Of a stretch of 64,000 bases of DNA, positions 34,988 through 44,368 are shown piece after piece; the stretch's first letter is position 1, and each line of letters opens with the position of its first letter. A program made the translations under genes and the position numbers. Source of the stretch: Novosphingobium sp. (GTDB taxonomy: Bacteria; Pseudomonadota; Alphaproteobacteria; Sphingomonadales; Sphingomonadaceae); NCBI RefSeq assembly GCF_020852455.1, contig NZ_JADZAT010000010.1:186001-250000 (forward strand). Reading direction: 5' to 3'. The notes under the pieces were generated by a model that was given only the letters and a program-made list of their open reading frames with translations, was not told the DNA's origin and searched no databases.

Positions 34988-36001
34988 TTGCCGCACGGCT
35001 GGATCATCCTCGACAAGCCGCATGGCCTGGGCAGCACCCAGGCGGTCGCTGCGGTCAAGCGGGTCTGTCGGCAAGCCGGGCTGGGCAAGGTCAAGGTCGG
35101 CCACGGCGGCACGCTCGATCCGCTGGCCACCGGCGTGTTGCCGATTGCCCTGGGTGAGGCGACCAAGCTGACCGGGCGGATGCTCGATGCCAGCAAGGAG
35201 TACAGCTTTACCGTCGCCTTCGGGACCCAGACCGACACGCTTGACCTGGAAGGGCAGGTGGTTGCGCAGAGCGCGGTGCGGCCCACGCTGGCGGCAATCG
35301 AGGCAATATTGCCGCGCTTCACCGGCCCGATCGAACAGGTCCCGCCGGCCTATTCGGCGATCCTGGTTGACGGCCAGCGCGCCTACGACCTGGCCCGGGC
35401 GGGTGAGGACGTAGCGCTGAAGGCGCGGGCGGTGACGGTGCGTGATCTCAAGATCCTCCCCGAAACGGGGAGGGGGACCGCCTACGAAGTGGGGGGTGGA
35501 GGGGTACAGGCGAGTGGTCATACCCTCGATGGTCAGGACCACTCGCCTGTACCCCTCCACCATGCTTCGCATGGTCCCCCTCCCCGTGCCGGGGAGGATC
35601 AGGTTACCCTCCACGCCCATGTCTCCAAGGGCACCTATATCCGCAGCCTGGCCCGCGATATCGCGCTGGCGCTGGGCACGGTCGGGCATGTCACCATGCT
35701 GCGCCGCACCAGGGCCGGGCCGTTCGGGCTGGAAGCGGCGATTTCGCTGGACAAATTGGAGGAAGTCGCTAAGGGCGCGCCACTTGAGAACATACTCTTG
35801 CCGCTGGAGGCAGGGCTGGACGACATCCCGGCTCTGAACCTCGGCCCGGAACAGGCAAGGGCGATCCGTCAGGGTCGGGTTCTGACCGGGCTGCCCCAGG
35901 GCGATGGGCTGCACTTTGCGCGAGAGGGATCGGTCCCGCTCGCTTTGGTGGAGCTTTCCGGCGGAGAATGCCGGGTTGTCCGGGGGTTCAACCTCACATG
36001 A
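34988..36001 (+). CDS. truB: tRNA pseudouridine55 synthase TruB with in-frame repeat insert
   Basis: Makes pseudouridine 55 in the T-loop of tRNAs. Start is TTG 34988 (PHGWIILDKPHGLGSTQA). Catalytic Asp lies in GHGGTLDPLATGVLPI near residue 42, followed by KLTGRMLDASKEYSFTVAFG, and the C-terminal half has HVSKGTYIRSLARDIA. At 337 aa it is about 45 residues longer than usual: between DLKILP and QVTLHAHVSKG lies a Gly/His/Pro-rich stretch that is encoded by a palindromic DNA repeat (35452-35600). The frame remains open through it. Catalytic residues lie outside the insert. Confidence 0.94.
   Translation: MPHGWIILDKPHGLGSTQAVAAVKRVCRQAGLGKVKVGHGGTLDPLATGVLPIALGEATKLTGRMLDASKEYSFTVAFGTQTDTLDLEGQVVAQSAVRPTLAAIEAILPRFTGPIEQVPPAYSAILVDGQRAYDLARAGEDVALKARAVTVRDLKILPETGRGTAYEVGGGGVQASGHTLDGQDHSPVPLHHASHGPPPRAGEDQVTLHAHVSKGTYIRSLARDIALALGTVGHVTMLRRTRAGPFGLEAAISLDKLEEVAKGAPLENILLPLEAGLDDIPALNLGPEQARAIRQGRVLTGLPQGDGLHFAREGSVPLALVELSGGECRVVRGFNLT
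35452..35600. repeat. Palindromic repeat element inside truB
   Basis: 149 bp bounded by perfect inverted ends GATCCTCCCCG/CGGGGAGGATC, with a nested 14-bp inverted pair (35466-35479 and 35573-35586) and a central 23-bp perfect inverted repeat (35497-35519 and 35537-35559) around a 17-nt loop. The shape is that of the mobile intergenic palindromic repeats seen in sphingomonad genomes. Here it sits inside a coding region, adding about 48 residues. Confidence 0.85.
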
Positions 36002-36019
36002 TGTCGCGGAGTAGAAGAT

Positions 36020-36289
36020 ATGTCGGTTAGCCCCGAAAAGAAGGCTGAAATCATCGCGGACAACGCCCGTGCCAAGGGTGACACCGGTTCGCCGGAAGTC
36101 CAGGTTGCGATCCTGACCTCGCGCATCAACACGCTGCAGGGCCACTTCAAGGATCACCACAAGGACAACCACTCGCGCCGCGGCCTGCTGACCATGGTCA
36201 ACAAGCGTCGCAGCCTGCTGGCCTATCTCAAGCGCAAGGATGTCGATCGGTACAACGCGCTGATCGCCAAGCTTGGTCTTCGTAAGTAA
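36020..36289 (+). CDS. rpsO: 30S ribosomal protein S15
   Basis: 89-aa S15, a primary 16S rRNA-binding protein of the small subunit. Blocks [47 protein letters not shown] and the C-terminal LGLRK are standard. It lies 18 nt after truB and before pnp, the widely conserved order. Confidence 0.98.
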   Translation: MSVSPEKKAEIIADNARAKGDTGSPEVQVAILTSRINTLQGHFKDHHKDNHSRRGLLTMVNKRRSLLAYLKRKDVDRYNALIAKLGLRK

Positions 36290-36297
36290 CAACGCGG

Positions 36298-36320
36298 AGC
36301 GGCCCCCAGCGGGCCGCTTC
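36298..36320 (+). terminator. Rho-independent terminator or processing stem after rpsO
   Basis: GCGGCCC (36299-36305) pairs with GGGCCGC (36311-36317) around CCAGC, followed by TTCTTG. The T-run is poor, so partial readthrough into pnp or RNase processing is likely, as in the E. coli rpsO-pnp gap. Confidence 0.65.
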
Positions 36321-36449
36321 TTGCATCTGGGCACTCCCGCAATTCGGCGGGACGCCTGGGGGCTATAACGAGCCCCAACCCGGACCGGGACGGTACACCC
36401 GGCAAGCAAAACCCGCACGCAATAGGGCCTGCGGGCTGAAGGAAACGAA

Positions 36450-38759
36450 ATGTTCGACGTCAAAACCGTATCGATGGAGTGGGGCGGAAAGACCCTCACC
36501 CTGGAAACCGGCCGCATTGCCCGTCAGGCTGACGGCGCGGTCCTCGCCACCTATGGCGAAACCGTTGTGCTCTGCGCCGTTACCGCCGCCAAGAGCGTCA
36601 AGGAAGGTCAGGACTTCTTCCCGCTGACCGTCCACTATCAGGAAAAGTTCTTTGCCGCCGGGCGCATCCCGGGTGGCTTCTTCAAGCGTGAACGTGGCGC
36701 GACCGAAAAGGAAACGCTGGTCAGCCGCCTGATCGACCGTCCGGTCCGTCCGTTGTTCCCCGAAGGTTTCTACAACGAAATCAACGTGATCGCGCAGGTC
36801 CTGTCGTTCGACGGTGAGTGTGAGCCTGACGTGCTGGCGATGATCGCCGCTTCGGCCGCGCTGACCATTTCGGGCGTGCCGTTCATGGGCCCGATCGGCG
36901 CCTGCCGCGTGGGTTACAAGGATGGCGAATACCTCCTCAACCCCAAGCAGGACGTTGCGATCGGCGAAGGCCTGCTCGACCTGGTCGTGGCCGCCACCGG
37001 CAATGCCGTGATGATGGTTGAATCCGAAGCCAAGGAGCTTTCGGAAGAGGTCATGCTGGGCGCCGTCATGTTCGCACATGACGAGTGCAAGAAGGTTGCC
37101 AACCTGATCATCGATCTGGCCGAAAAGGCCGCCAAGGAACCCTGGAACATCGTTGTTTCGGACAACTCGGCGATCAAGGACCAGCTCAAGAAGCTGATCG
37201 GCAAGGACGTTGCCGCGGCCTACAAGCTGACCGACAAGTCGGCCCGCTCGAACGCGCTCAACGCCGCGCGCGACAAGGCCAAGGAAGCCTTCGCGGGCGA
37301 AGACGCCCAGACCCAGATGGTCGCGATCAAGACCATGAAGAAGGTCGAAGCCGACATCGTGCGCGGTGCGATCCTCAAGGACGGCACCCGCATCGACGGC
37401 CGCAAGGTCGATCAGGTCCGCCCGATCGAATCGATCGTCGGCCTGCTGCCGCGCGCCCACGGTTCGGCGCTGTTCACCCGCGGTGAAACGCAGTCGATCT
37501 GCACCACCACGCTGGGCACCAAGGACGCCGAGCAGATGATCGACGGGCTGGAAGGCCTGAGCTACTCGAACTTCATGCTGCACTACAACTTCCCGCCCTA
37601 TTCGGTCGGTGAAGTGGGCCGCTTCGGTGCGCCCAGCCGCCGCGATACCGGCCACGGCAAGCTGGCCTGGCGGGCGCTGCGCGCGGTGCTGCCGACCAAG
37701 GAAGAGTTCCCCTATACGATCCGCGTGGTCTCGGACATCACCGAGTCCAACGGTTCGTCGTCGATGGCCACCGTCTGCGGCGGCGCGCTGTCGATGATGG
37801 ACGCGGGCGTTCCGATCACCCGTCCGGTGTCGGGCATCGCCATGGGCCTGATCCTTGAAGGTGACGATTTCACCGTGCTGTCCGACATCCTGGGTGACGA
37901 AGATCACCTGGGCGACATGGACTTCAAGGTGGCCGGCACCAGCGAAGGCATCACCACGATGCAGATGGACATCAAGGTGGCCGGGATCACGAAGGAAATC
38001 TTCGAAGCCGCGCTGAAGCAGGCCAAGGGCGGCCGTGCGCACATCCTGGGCGAAATGACCAAGGCGCTGGGTTCGGCCCGCACTGAACTGTCGGCCCATG
38101 CTCCGCGCATCGAAACGATCCAGATCGACAAGTCGAAGATTCGTGACGTGATCGGCACCGGCGGCAAGGTGATCCGCGAGATCGTCGCCGAAACCGGCGC
38201 CAAGGTGGACATCGACGATGAAGGCCTGATCAAGATCTCGTCTTCGGACCTGTCGCAGATCGAAGCCGCCAAGAACTGGATCCTGGGCATCGTCGAGGAA
38301 CCGGAAGTCGGCAAGGTCTATGACGGCAAGGTCGTCACCATCGTCGATTTCGGTGCATTCGTGAACTTCATGGGCGGCAAGGACGGTCTGGTCCATGTCA
38401 GCGAAATGAAGAACGAACGCGTTGAAAAGCCGACCGACGTCGTGTCCGAAGGCCAGGCCGTGAAGGTCAAGGTGCTCGAGATCGACCAGCGCGGCAAGGT
38501 TCGCCTGTCGATGCGCGTCGTCGATCAGGAAACCGGTGCCGAGCTGGAAGACACCCGCCCGCCGCGCGAACCGCGCGGTGACCGTGGTGATCGCGGCGAT
38601 CGCGGCGACCGTCGTGGCCCGCGCGGCAACGATCGTGGTGGCCGTGACCGTGACCGCGGTCCGCGCCGTGACGATCGCGGCCCCCGCCGTGAGCGCAGCG
38701 ATCGTGACGATGGTCCGGCTCCGGATCACGTCCCGGCGTTCCTCAAGGGCGACGACTGA
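36450..38759 (+). CDS. pnp: Polyribonucleotide nucleotidyltransferase (PNPase)
   Basis: 769-aa 3'-5' phosphorolytic exoribonuclease, the core of the alphaproteobacterial RNA degradosome. Two RNase PH-like domains (about residues 10-230 and 310-545), with [16 protein letters not shown] and the second active-site area [19 protein letters not shown], then a KH domain (about 555-615, [20 protein letters not shown]) and an S1 domain (about 620-690). The C-terminus is a repetitive [19 protein letters not shown] charged tail of about 60 residues that is a likely protein/RNA contact region. Follows rpsO by 160 bp. Confidence 0.97.
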   Translation: MFDVKTVSMEWGGKTLTLETGRIARQADGAVLATYGETVVLCAVTAAKSVKEGQDFFPLTVHYQEKFFAAGRIPGGFFKRERGATEKETLVSRLIDRPVRPLFPEGFYNEINVIAQVLSFDGECEPDVLAMIAASAALTISGVPFMGPIGACRVGYKDGEYLLNPKQDVAIGEGLLDLVVAATGNAVMMVESEAKELSEEVMLGAVMFAHDECKKVANLIIDLAEKAAKEPWNIVVSDNSAIKDQLKKLIGKDVAAAYKLTDKSARSNALNAARDKAKEAFAGEDAQTQMVAIKTMKKVEADIVRGAILKDGTRIDGRKVDQVRPIESIVGLLPRAHGSALFTRGETQSICTTTLGTKDAEQMIDGLEGLSYSNFMLHYNFPPYSVGEVGRFGAPSRRDTGHGKLAWRALRAVLPTKEEFPYTIRVVSDITESNGSSSMATVCGGALSMMDAGVPITRPVSGIAMGLILEGDDFTVLSDILGDEDHLGDMDFKVAGTSEGITTMQMDIKVAGITKEIFEAALKQAKGGRAHILGEMTKALGSARTELSAHAPRIETIQIDKSKIRDVIGTGGKVIREIVAETGAKVDIDDEGLIKISSSDLSQIEAAKNWILGIVEEPEVGKVYDGKVVTIVDFGAFVNFMGGKDGLVHVSEMKNERVEKPTDVVSEGQAVKVKVLEIDQRGKVRLSMRVVDQETGAELEDTRPPREPRGDRGDRGDRGDRRGPRGNDRGGRDRDRGPRRDDRGPRRERSDRDDGPAPDHVPAFLKGDD

Positions 38760-38788
38760 TCCCCGGCGCGATCAGCGACACATGAATT

Positions 38789-38817
38789 GGGGGCTCGCCA
38801 GCGGCGGGCCCCTTTTT
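38789..38817 (+). terminator. Rho-independent terminator of pnp
   Basis: GGGGCTCGCC (38790-38799) pairs with GGCGGGCCCC (38803-38812; one G-U) around AGC, followed by TTTTT. A textbook terminator closing the translation/RNA cluster. Confidence 0.88.
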
Positions 38818-38888
38818 CGTTGCATTGGGGGCTTGCAGCCGGATCGGCTTTGGCTATTCAGCCAGCGGGCGCGCCGGAGACGGCATTT

Positions 38889-40070
38889 ATGAAATTGATG
38901 TTTGGTTCGCGGGTTGCCCAGGCAGTGGCCGGGGCGGGTCTGCTGGTTTCGGGCACCTTTGGCGGGATGGCGCTGGCCCAGTCGCTCCAGGACGTTCCAT
39001 CGAACTATACGCCTGAGGAAATCTACACTTGCGTGCTGCTGACCGGCGGCAAGTTTCGCGCCGCGAAGATGAGCGATCCCAGCCATGTTTCCGGCGAGGC
39101 GATGACGTGGTTTTACAACAAGGGCACCCAGAAGCGCGGCGAGCCATGGTACAAGCTGAGCCTTGACCAGTTCGAGGCCAAGCTGCCGAGCGCCACCCGT
39201 GATGCCGGTTATGCCGATTGCATGAAAATCTATCGGGGCGATGCCAGCGTCAGCCTGACCAGATATGTCGATCTGGCCGTTGCCGGGATGACCAGGCCCG
39301 AACCCAAGCTGGGCCCGATGGTTCCCTACACCGCCAGCGAGCTATACCCGACCCGCAGCTACCTCGAGGAAGCGCTGATCGATTGCAATCTCGCAGGCAT
39401 TGCGATGGCGGCCTACACCGATGGCAAGCCCGAATTCGCCGACTGGATGAAGGTCTACAACAACGCCCGCAATCACTCTGAAGCGCCCAAGCTGGACGAT
39501 CAGATGTACAAGGCGCGCATGACGCATTTCATGTCCACCCTGACGAAGGACGAACAGCGTGAGGTGGGCGAACTGTGCAAGAAGTCGCAGGCCGGTGCCG
39601 CAATCGAGGTCAATCCCTACCGCCGCAAGCTGATGGGCGAGGCGCGCTATGCCACGCATATGGCCGCGCGCGATGAACTGCGCCGCCAGCGTGAATCCCG
39701 GCTGGCCGCGCAGCGCCAAGAGCAGGAACGGCGCCTTGCCGCCGAGCGTGAGCGCGAGGAGGCCGAGCGACCGGAACGCGAACTGATGGCGCGCTGCCAG
39801 CAGGCTGCAACCTCCGGGCTTGAAAGCGCGCTCTCTTCACTGAAGGCGGCGAACCGGATGAACCTGATGTGGGAACAGACCCGGCGTGCCGGCACCAATT
39901 ATGCCTGGGAAGACTTCGAACGTGGCTGCCGCCAGATTGCCTCGACCTGGAAGACGCTGCAGAACATGGACTGCCCGGGCTCGGTCCGCCAGCCGATGCA
40001 GAACGCGCTCGACAACTACCGGATCGTTATCAACGGCAACTACCAGTATTGCCGCGCCGAATGGCAGTAG
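38889..40070 (+). CDS. Secreted coiled-coil protein, unknown
   Basis: 393-aa exported protein with a signal peptide (MKLMFGSRVAQAVAGAGLLV... cleaved near MALAQ, residue about 35). The mature part contains YTPEEIYTCVLLTGGKFRAAKMSD, several Cys (TCVLL, ADCMK, DCNLA, ELCKK, ARCQQ, GCRQ, DCPG, YCRAEW) that suggest disulfides, and a long charged coil (about 255-300, RDELRRQRESRLAAQRQEQE). The start is the ATG at 38889; the frame extends upstream through the pnp terminator, which rules that part out. No family assigned. Confidence 0.72.
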   Translation: MKLMFGSRVAQAVAGAGLLVSGTFGGMALAQSLQDVPSNYTPEEIYTCVLLTGGKFRAAKMSDPSHVSGEAMTWFYNKGTQKRGEPWYKLSLDQFEAKLPSATRDAGYADCMKIYRGDASVSLTRYVDLAVAGMTRPEPKLGPMVPYTASELYPTRSYLEEALIDCNLAGIAMAAYTDGKPEFADWMKVYNNARNHSEAPKLDDQMYKARMTHFMSTLTKDEQREVGELCKKSQAGAAIEVNPYRRKLMGEARYATHMAARDELRRQRESRLAAQRQEQERRLAAEREREEAERPERELMARCQQAATSGLESALSSLKAANRMNLMWEQTRRAGTNYAWEDFERGCRQIASTWKTLQNMDCPGSVRQPMQNALDNYRIVINGNYQYCRAEWQ

Positions 40071-40073
40071 GCT

Positions 40074-41231
40074 TCAGGCGACCTTGAGTTCGGGCGGCTG
40101 GCAATCGGCTTCGGACGCGGCGGCCACCCGGTTGCGGCCTTCCTGCTTGGCCCGGTAGAGCGCGCTGTCCGCCGCCCGCAGGGCTGAGCGCGGATCGCCG
40201 CAGCGGAACACGTCCGCCACCCCGGCCGAGAAGGTCACCTGACCGAACGGGCGATCGTTCGCGCGGTTGACCAGCCGGCGCGAGGCGAGCTGTTCGCGCA
40301 GGTGATCGAGCTGCGCGCAGGCCTGCTCAAGCGTCTCGCCGCGCAGCAGCAGCACGAATTCCTCGCCGCCGTGCCGTGCGACATGGCAATGGTCGTTCGA
40401 AATTCGGGCAAAGGCATCGGCCACTAGCTTGAGCACGCGGTCGCCAGCTTCATGGCCGTGCTCGTCGTTGATCTTCTTGAAATGGTCGATGTCGCAGAAG
40501 GCGACGCACAGCGTTTCGGCGCTGGCCCGGGCCAGGCGGAATTCCTCCTCGAAAACGGCCTCGAAAGCGCGGCGGTTGGGCAGGCCGGTCAGGTGGTCTT
40601 CCTCGGCGCTGCGGCGCGCCTCATCCAGCCGCCGGCGCAGCGCGCGGGTCTGCGCTTCGCTGCGCAGCATCTGCTTTTCGATCTCGCGGGTGCGGCGCAG
40701 CATGACCTTGGCGATATTGGCCAGTTCGGAAATCACCTCGCCGGCGCGGGTGACCTGCTCCAGCTCGTTGACATGGCCTTCCAGCGCCGAATGGTACTCG
40801 CTGGTCGCCACATGGGCGTCGCGGCTGGCCTTGCCGAATTCGTCGATCGACGTTTCAAGCCGCTGCATCAGATCAGCCAGCACGGCCATCTCGTCAACGC
40901 GATCCTGGCGGCCCAGTTCCTGATCGATCCATTCCAGCGTCACCGGCTTGCGCGCTTGAACCTGGCGATCGATTGACCGCACCAGTTGGCTGTCGGCCCC
41001 GGTCAGGTAATTCCAGGCGATAGTCAGCGTTACCGTGCTGACTTCAAGTTGATGGGCGGTCAGGAACCTGACGACTTCGTCCAGCTGGCGCTGCCGCAGG
41101 CCATCCCGGCGGTCGAGATGGCTTTCGCCCCCGGGCGTTTCGGCTGGTTGGTGAGGGTGGCGCGGGCCAAGGCCCAGCCAGCCCAGCAGGCCGCCGCTGG
41201 TTCGGCCCAATGATGGATCATGCGCAGTCAT
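40074..41231 (-). CDS. GGDEF diguanylate cyclase (soluble)
   Basis: 385-aa predicted cytoplasmic cyclase making c-di-GMP. There are no membrane spans; residues 60-200 are helical and include coiled coil (KQMLRSEAQTRALRRRLDEA). The GGDEF domain starts near 215 (DHLTGLPNRRAFEAVFEEEF) and has the active motif HGGEEFVLLL near 290, so it should be catalytic. I do not see a clear RxxD inhibitory site in front. N-terminal sensing region is unclassified. Converges on the secreted coiled-coil gene with 3 nt between stops. Confidence 0.9.
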   Translation of the reverse strand: MTAHDPSLGRTSGGLLGWLGLGPRHPHQPAETPGGESHLDRRDGLRQRQLDEVVRFLTAHQLEVSTVTLTIAWNYLTGADSQLVRSIDRQVQARKPVTLEWIDQELGRQDRVDEMAVLADLMQRLETSIDEFGKASRDAHVATSEYHSALEGHVNELEQVTRAGEVISELANIAKVMLRRTREIEKQMLRSEAQTRALRRRLDEARRSAEEDHLTGLPNRRAFEAVFEEEFRLARASAETLCVAFCDIDHFKKINDEHGHEAGDRVLKLVADAFARISNDHCHVARHGGEEFVLLLRGETLEQACAQLDHLREQLASRRLVNRANDRPFGQVTFSAGVADVFRCGDPRSALRAADSALYRAKQEGRNRVAAASEADCQPPELKVA

Positions 41232-41287
41232 GCCATGGTTAACGGCAGGCGCGGGCCGCCGTTAAGGGCTGGCAGCAAATTTCCCGG

Positions 41288-41686
41288 TCAGCCGCAGGCG
41301 GCGATAGTGAATTCGGGCAGGGTCTCGCCGGTCTTGGTCCGGGCGATGCGGAACCGCACCAGCCCGCCGTGGTCAACCACCGAACGGTAACCCGGATTGC
41401 TGCAGACCTGGGGCCGGAACAGCGTGATCAGCGCGGTCTCGCTCTTGTCGAGTTCGCCTTGCAGCGTGGTTTCGAGCGCCAGCACCAGCACGCGGCCTTG
41501 CGCTTCGGCCCGGACCAGCTTCAGGCCCTTGCCCATCCCGCGCGGGACGATCTTGTTGACCCCATCGGCGATGAATTCGACCCGCGCGTCGATCGGGCCT
41601 TCGAATTCCTCGACCGAGACGGACTTCTTGCCGCAGGCGCCCAGCGCCAGCACGGCAATTCCCAGCAAGATGCGACCCTTGATCAT
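41288..41686 (-). CDS. Predicted lipoprotein, unknown
   Basis: 132-aa protein with a lipoprotein signal: MIKGRILLGIAVLALGACGK, lipobox LGAC at residues 15-18. The mature part is small and contains one more pair of cysteines (PQVCSNPGYR, TIAACG). No family recognised. Monocistronic; reads towards the GGDEF gene with a 56-bp gap. Confidence 0.75.
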   Translation of the reverse strand: MIKGRILLGIAVLALGACGKKSVSVEEFEGPIDARVEFIADGVNKIVPRGMGKGLKLVRAEAQGRVLVLALETTLQGELDKSETALITLFRPQVCSNPGYRSVVDHGGLVRFRIARTKTGETLPEFTIAACG

Positions 41687-41740
41687 GCCGGTCGCCTAGG
41701 GCCTGTGTGATTAAAACTGCGTTAAAACAGCGTGATGGAT

Positions 41741-42709
41741 TCAGGCCGGACAGGTCCAGGTTACGGCCTTGGCGTCCTTGATGGCCTGGGCCAGCAAATC
41801 GGCAATGCGATAGCCGCCGGTAGCGATCCGCCGCTGGGCGATGGTGATCGCCCGGTCCTGCTCGGCCTGGCTGACCATTGGCGCCCTGGCCGGATCGGGT
41901 GAACCTTGCAGGTAGGTGCCCTGATAGGCGACCAGCCGCGCCAGGATCGCGCTTTCATCAAGGAAGCTGTAGAACTGCATTCGGGTCTCGCCGCGCCGGG
42001 TCAGTTCATGCGGCAGGCGTGTGCGCGGCCAGGCCTTGGTCAGCGCGTCGGCCCAGTTCGTCTCGCCGGTTGGCAGCGTGACGCCGCTGTCTTCCAGCGT
42101 GCCATCCCAGAACTGGTGCAGGTCGGTCACCTTTCCGTTGGGCCGCTTGACGAAGGCGAGCTGGCCGGACCGGTCGGTTGCCGAATAGACACTGGTCATC
42201 TGGTGGCCGGCGTGGAGCGGCTGCTGCACATCGCCGATGATGTGGATCAGCCAACCGATCGCCTTGGCGCGCTCTGCCGCCGAAGCGCAGGGATTGGCCA
42301 GCTTGGTGTAGTTATGGCCGAACCCGAAGGCGGCGTTGCCGTTTTCGAACCGCCACAGCCAGGTCCGCCCGGACACGACCCGCAGCTGATAGTGCCAGTC
42401 CGGATGATCTTCGGGGCCGCCGCGGATATCGTCGGGCCAGCGCCCCAGCACTTCGAACAGCGCGCGCTGCTGGGCTTCGGGGGCGAGTGCGGCGAAATGC
42501 CGTTCGAACCGGGGATAGTCCTGATGTTGACGGATCAGGCTGAGCAATTCGGCCAGTTCCGCCGGATGGTTCTGCCGCAGATCCTGCCAGGCGATCGCCC
42601 CGGTAACCTGATGGGTTGGCTGGGACCAGCCCAAGGCCGGCCCCGAACCCGCGACGAGCGCCAGGCCGAGCGCCGCAGCACTCGCCAAGGCCCGGCGCAG
42701 GCGCCGCAC
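41741..42709 (-). CDS. S1/P1-type zinc nuclease, exported
   Basis: 322-aa exported phospholipase C/P1-nuclease-fold enzyme that degrades RNA or single-stranded DNA. The signal peptide starts at GTG 42709 (VRRLRRALASAAALGLALVAG) and is followed by GWSQPTHQVTGAIAWQDL, whose N-terminal Trp and His bind zinc. HIIGDVQQPLHAGHQ near residue 150 and DLHQFWDGTL hold further ligands. The start lies 2 nt after the gcrA stop, so it may be read with gcrA. An upstream extension of the frame belongs to gcrA. Confidence 0.88.
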   Translation of the reverse strand: MRRLRRALASAAALGLALVAGSGPALGWSQPTHQVTGAIAWQDLRQNHPAELAELLSLIRQHQDYPRFERHFAALAPEAQQRALFEVLGRWPDDIRGGPEDHPDWHYQLRVVSGRTWLWRFENGNAAFGFGHNYTKLANPCASAAERAKAIGWLIHIIGDVQQPLHAGHQMTSVYSATDRSGQLAFVKRPNGKVTDLHQFWDGTLEDSGVTLPTGETNWADALTKAWPRTRLPHELTRRGETRMQFYSFLDESAILARLVAYQGTYLQGSPDPARAPMVSQAEQDRAITIAQRRIATGGYRIADLLAQAIKDAKAVTWTCPA

Positions 42710-42711
42710 GA

Positions 42712-43365
42712 TCAGCGCACCCGCGGGCCGCCGAACGGCAGCGGCGGCGGCGGACGGCGATGGCCGCGCGGCAGCTGGGCCTGATAGGCGCGGCCGCAAT
42801 GTTCGACGCAATAGGGGAAGCCGGGGTTCACCTTTTCGCCGCAGAAATGGAAATCGGGTTCGCCCGGATGGCCCATCGGCCAGCGGCAGATCCGGTCATT
42901 CAGCTCAAGCAGGCTGGTCTTGTCGGCCATTTCCGGGCTGGGCTTGGCCGGAACCAGGCGGCGCGGCGGCGCGGGCGGGATCGGCGCCTGCTGGTCACCG
43001 GGGCCCTGGCGCAGGAACCCGCCGGGACCAACCGAGACGATCCGCGGCATCGGCGCGGGCGGCGGAGTGCCGTCAGCAGGTGCAGCGGCCTGCTGCACAG
43101 GGGCGGCGGCACGCGGCGGCGGCGCGGGGCGGGGCGCGGCGGCGCGGGGCGCAGCCTCGGCCTTGGGCGGCTTGGGCGCGGGGGCAGCGGCTTCCTTTTC
43201 GTTCGGCTTGACCGGGCTGGGCCGGGCCTTCAACCCCAGGCGGTGGGCCTTGCCGATCACGGCATTGCGGCTAACCCCGCCCAGCTCGTCAGCGATCTGG
43301 CTGGCGGTGGCGCCGCCTTCCCACATCTTGGTCAGCTTTTCGATCCGTTCGTCGGTCCAGCTCAT
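42712..43365 (-). CDS. gcrA: GcrA cell-cycle regulator
   Basis: 217-aa GcrA, a sigma-70 cofactor that activates cell-cycle promoters carrying methylated GANTC sites in alphaproteobacteria. The N-terminal helix-turn-helix is MSWTDERIEKLTKMWEGGATASQIADELG, followed by GKAHRLGLKAR; a very Pro/Ala-rich linker (about 50-150) leads to the C-terminal zinc-like region ICRWPMGHPGEPDFHFCGEK and FPYCVEHC. The start at 43365 removes an unsupported 34-codon extension. Diagnostic of the class. Confidence 0.95.
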   Translation of the reverse strand: MSWTDERIEKLTKMWEGGATASQIADELGGVSRNAVIGKAHRLGLKARPSPVKPNEKEAAAPAPKPPKAEAAPRAAAPRPAPPPRAAAPVQQAAAPADGTPPPAPMPRIVSVGPGGFLRQGPGDQQAPIPPAPPRRLVPAKPSPEMADKTSLLELNDRICRWPMGHPGEPDFHFCGEKVNPGFPYCVEHCGRAYQAQLPRGHRRPPPPLPFGGPRVR

Positions 43366-43442
43366 GGTGCCCGTTTCTCTTTCTACAGCGGCTTGACGCC
43401 GCGCTATTGCAAGGTGGCCGCAGCGGCGATAGTCGCCTAGCC

Positions 43443-44324
43443 ATGGCCGATCAACCAGTTCCCGCATCCGAAAATGCCGCCGCCCGCGTTGGTGCGCTGG
43501 CTCCCGGTTTTCCAGAGCGGGGAGTGCCCATCTTCAGCTCGGTCAACCGGCTGGGGCTGTGGACGCTCTATATGAAGGAAGTCCGCCGATTTTTCAAGGT
43601 CCAGACCCAGACGATCTGGGCCCCGGCGATGACCACGCTGCTGTACCTGATGATCTTCACCGTGGCGCTGGGCCGCGATGGCCGCGAAGTGCTGGGCGTC
43701 TCGTTCGCCAGCTTCATCGCGCCCGGGCTGATCGTGATGGGGATGATGGGCAATGCCTTTGCCAACACCAGCTTCAATTTCCTGGCCGGCAAGATCCAGG
43801 GCACGATCGTCGATTACCTGATGCCGCCGCTGTCGAACGGCGAACTGATCACCGGGCTGATCGGCGCGGCGGTAACCCGCGCGGTGCTGGTCGGCCTGGC
43901 GATCGCCGCGGCCATGCTGCTGTGGCCCGGCGTCAGCCTGGCGGTGGCGCACCCCTGGGCGGTGGTGTGGTTCGGGCTGATGGGTTCGGCGATGCTGGCG
44001 ACCATCGGGCTGATCACTTCGGTCTGGGCTGAAAAGTTCGATCACGCGGCGATGATTACCAATTTCGTGATCACCCCGCTGACCATGCTTTCGGGCACTT
44101 TCTATGTGATCCACAACCTTTCGCCGACGTTCCAGGCGATCAGCCGGGTCAACCCGTTCTTCTACGTGATCAGCGGCTTCCGCTTCGGCTTCCTGGGGCA
44201 AAGCGACATCGGTGACAGCAACATGGCGGTGCTGAACGGCGCGATCTATGTGGGCGTGCTCAACCTGGTACTGCTTGGTGCGCTGTATGTGCTGCTGAAA
44301 AGCGGGTGGAAGCTCAAGAGCTGA
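43443..44324 (+). CDS. ABC-2 type transporter permease without adjacent ATPase
   Basis: 293-aa inner-membrane permease. Six spans at about residues 55-77, 85-105, 135-160, 168-190, 200-222 and 262-285, and the ABC-2 signature FIAPGLIVMGMMGNAFANTSFNFL. N-terminal 40 residues are soluble and Pro/Ala-rich. No ABC ATPase gene lies beside it on either side, so its partner is elsewhere. Divergent from gcrA with 77 bp between the start codons. Substrate unknown (polysaccharide or drug export are typical for the fold). Confidence 0.88.
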   Translation: MADQPVPASENAAARVGALAPGFPERGVPIFSSVNRLGLWTLYMKEVRRFFKVQTQTIWAPAMTTLLYLMIFTVALGRDGREVLGVSFASFIAPGLIVMGMMGNAFANTSFNFLAGKIQGTIVDYLMPPLSNGELITGLIGAAVTRAVLVGLAIAAAMLLWPGVSLAVAHPWAVVWFGLMGSAMLATIGLITSVWAEKFDHAAMITNFVITPLTMLSGTFYVIHNLSPTFQAISRVNPFFYVISGFRFGFLGQSDIGDSNMAVLNGAIYVGVLNLVLLGALYVLLKSGWKLKS

Positions 44325-44368
44325 ATTGCCGGGGCGACAAACCGGATCGTTGAATTTGGAGGCCCCCG

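Noticed and set aside
34034..36517. 827-residue open frame on the minus strand across truB, rpsO and the protease gene
   Set aside because: Shadow of GC-rich coding DNA; the plus-strand genes have full family signatures and ordered ribosome sites.
38536..38720. RGD-rich repeat at the pnp end as a CRISPR-like or tandem DNA repeat
   Set aside because: It is the coded low-complexity tail of PNPase; repeat units are short and in frame with no spacers.
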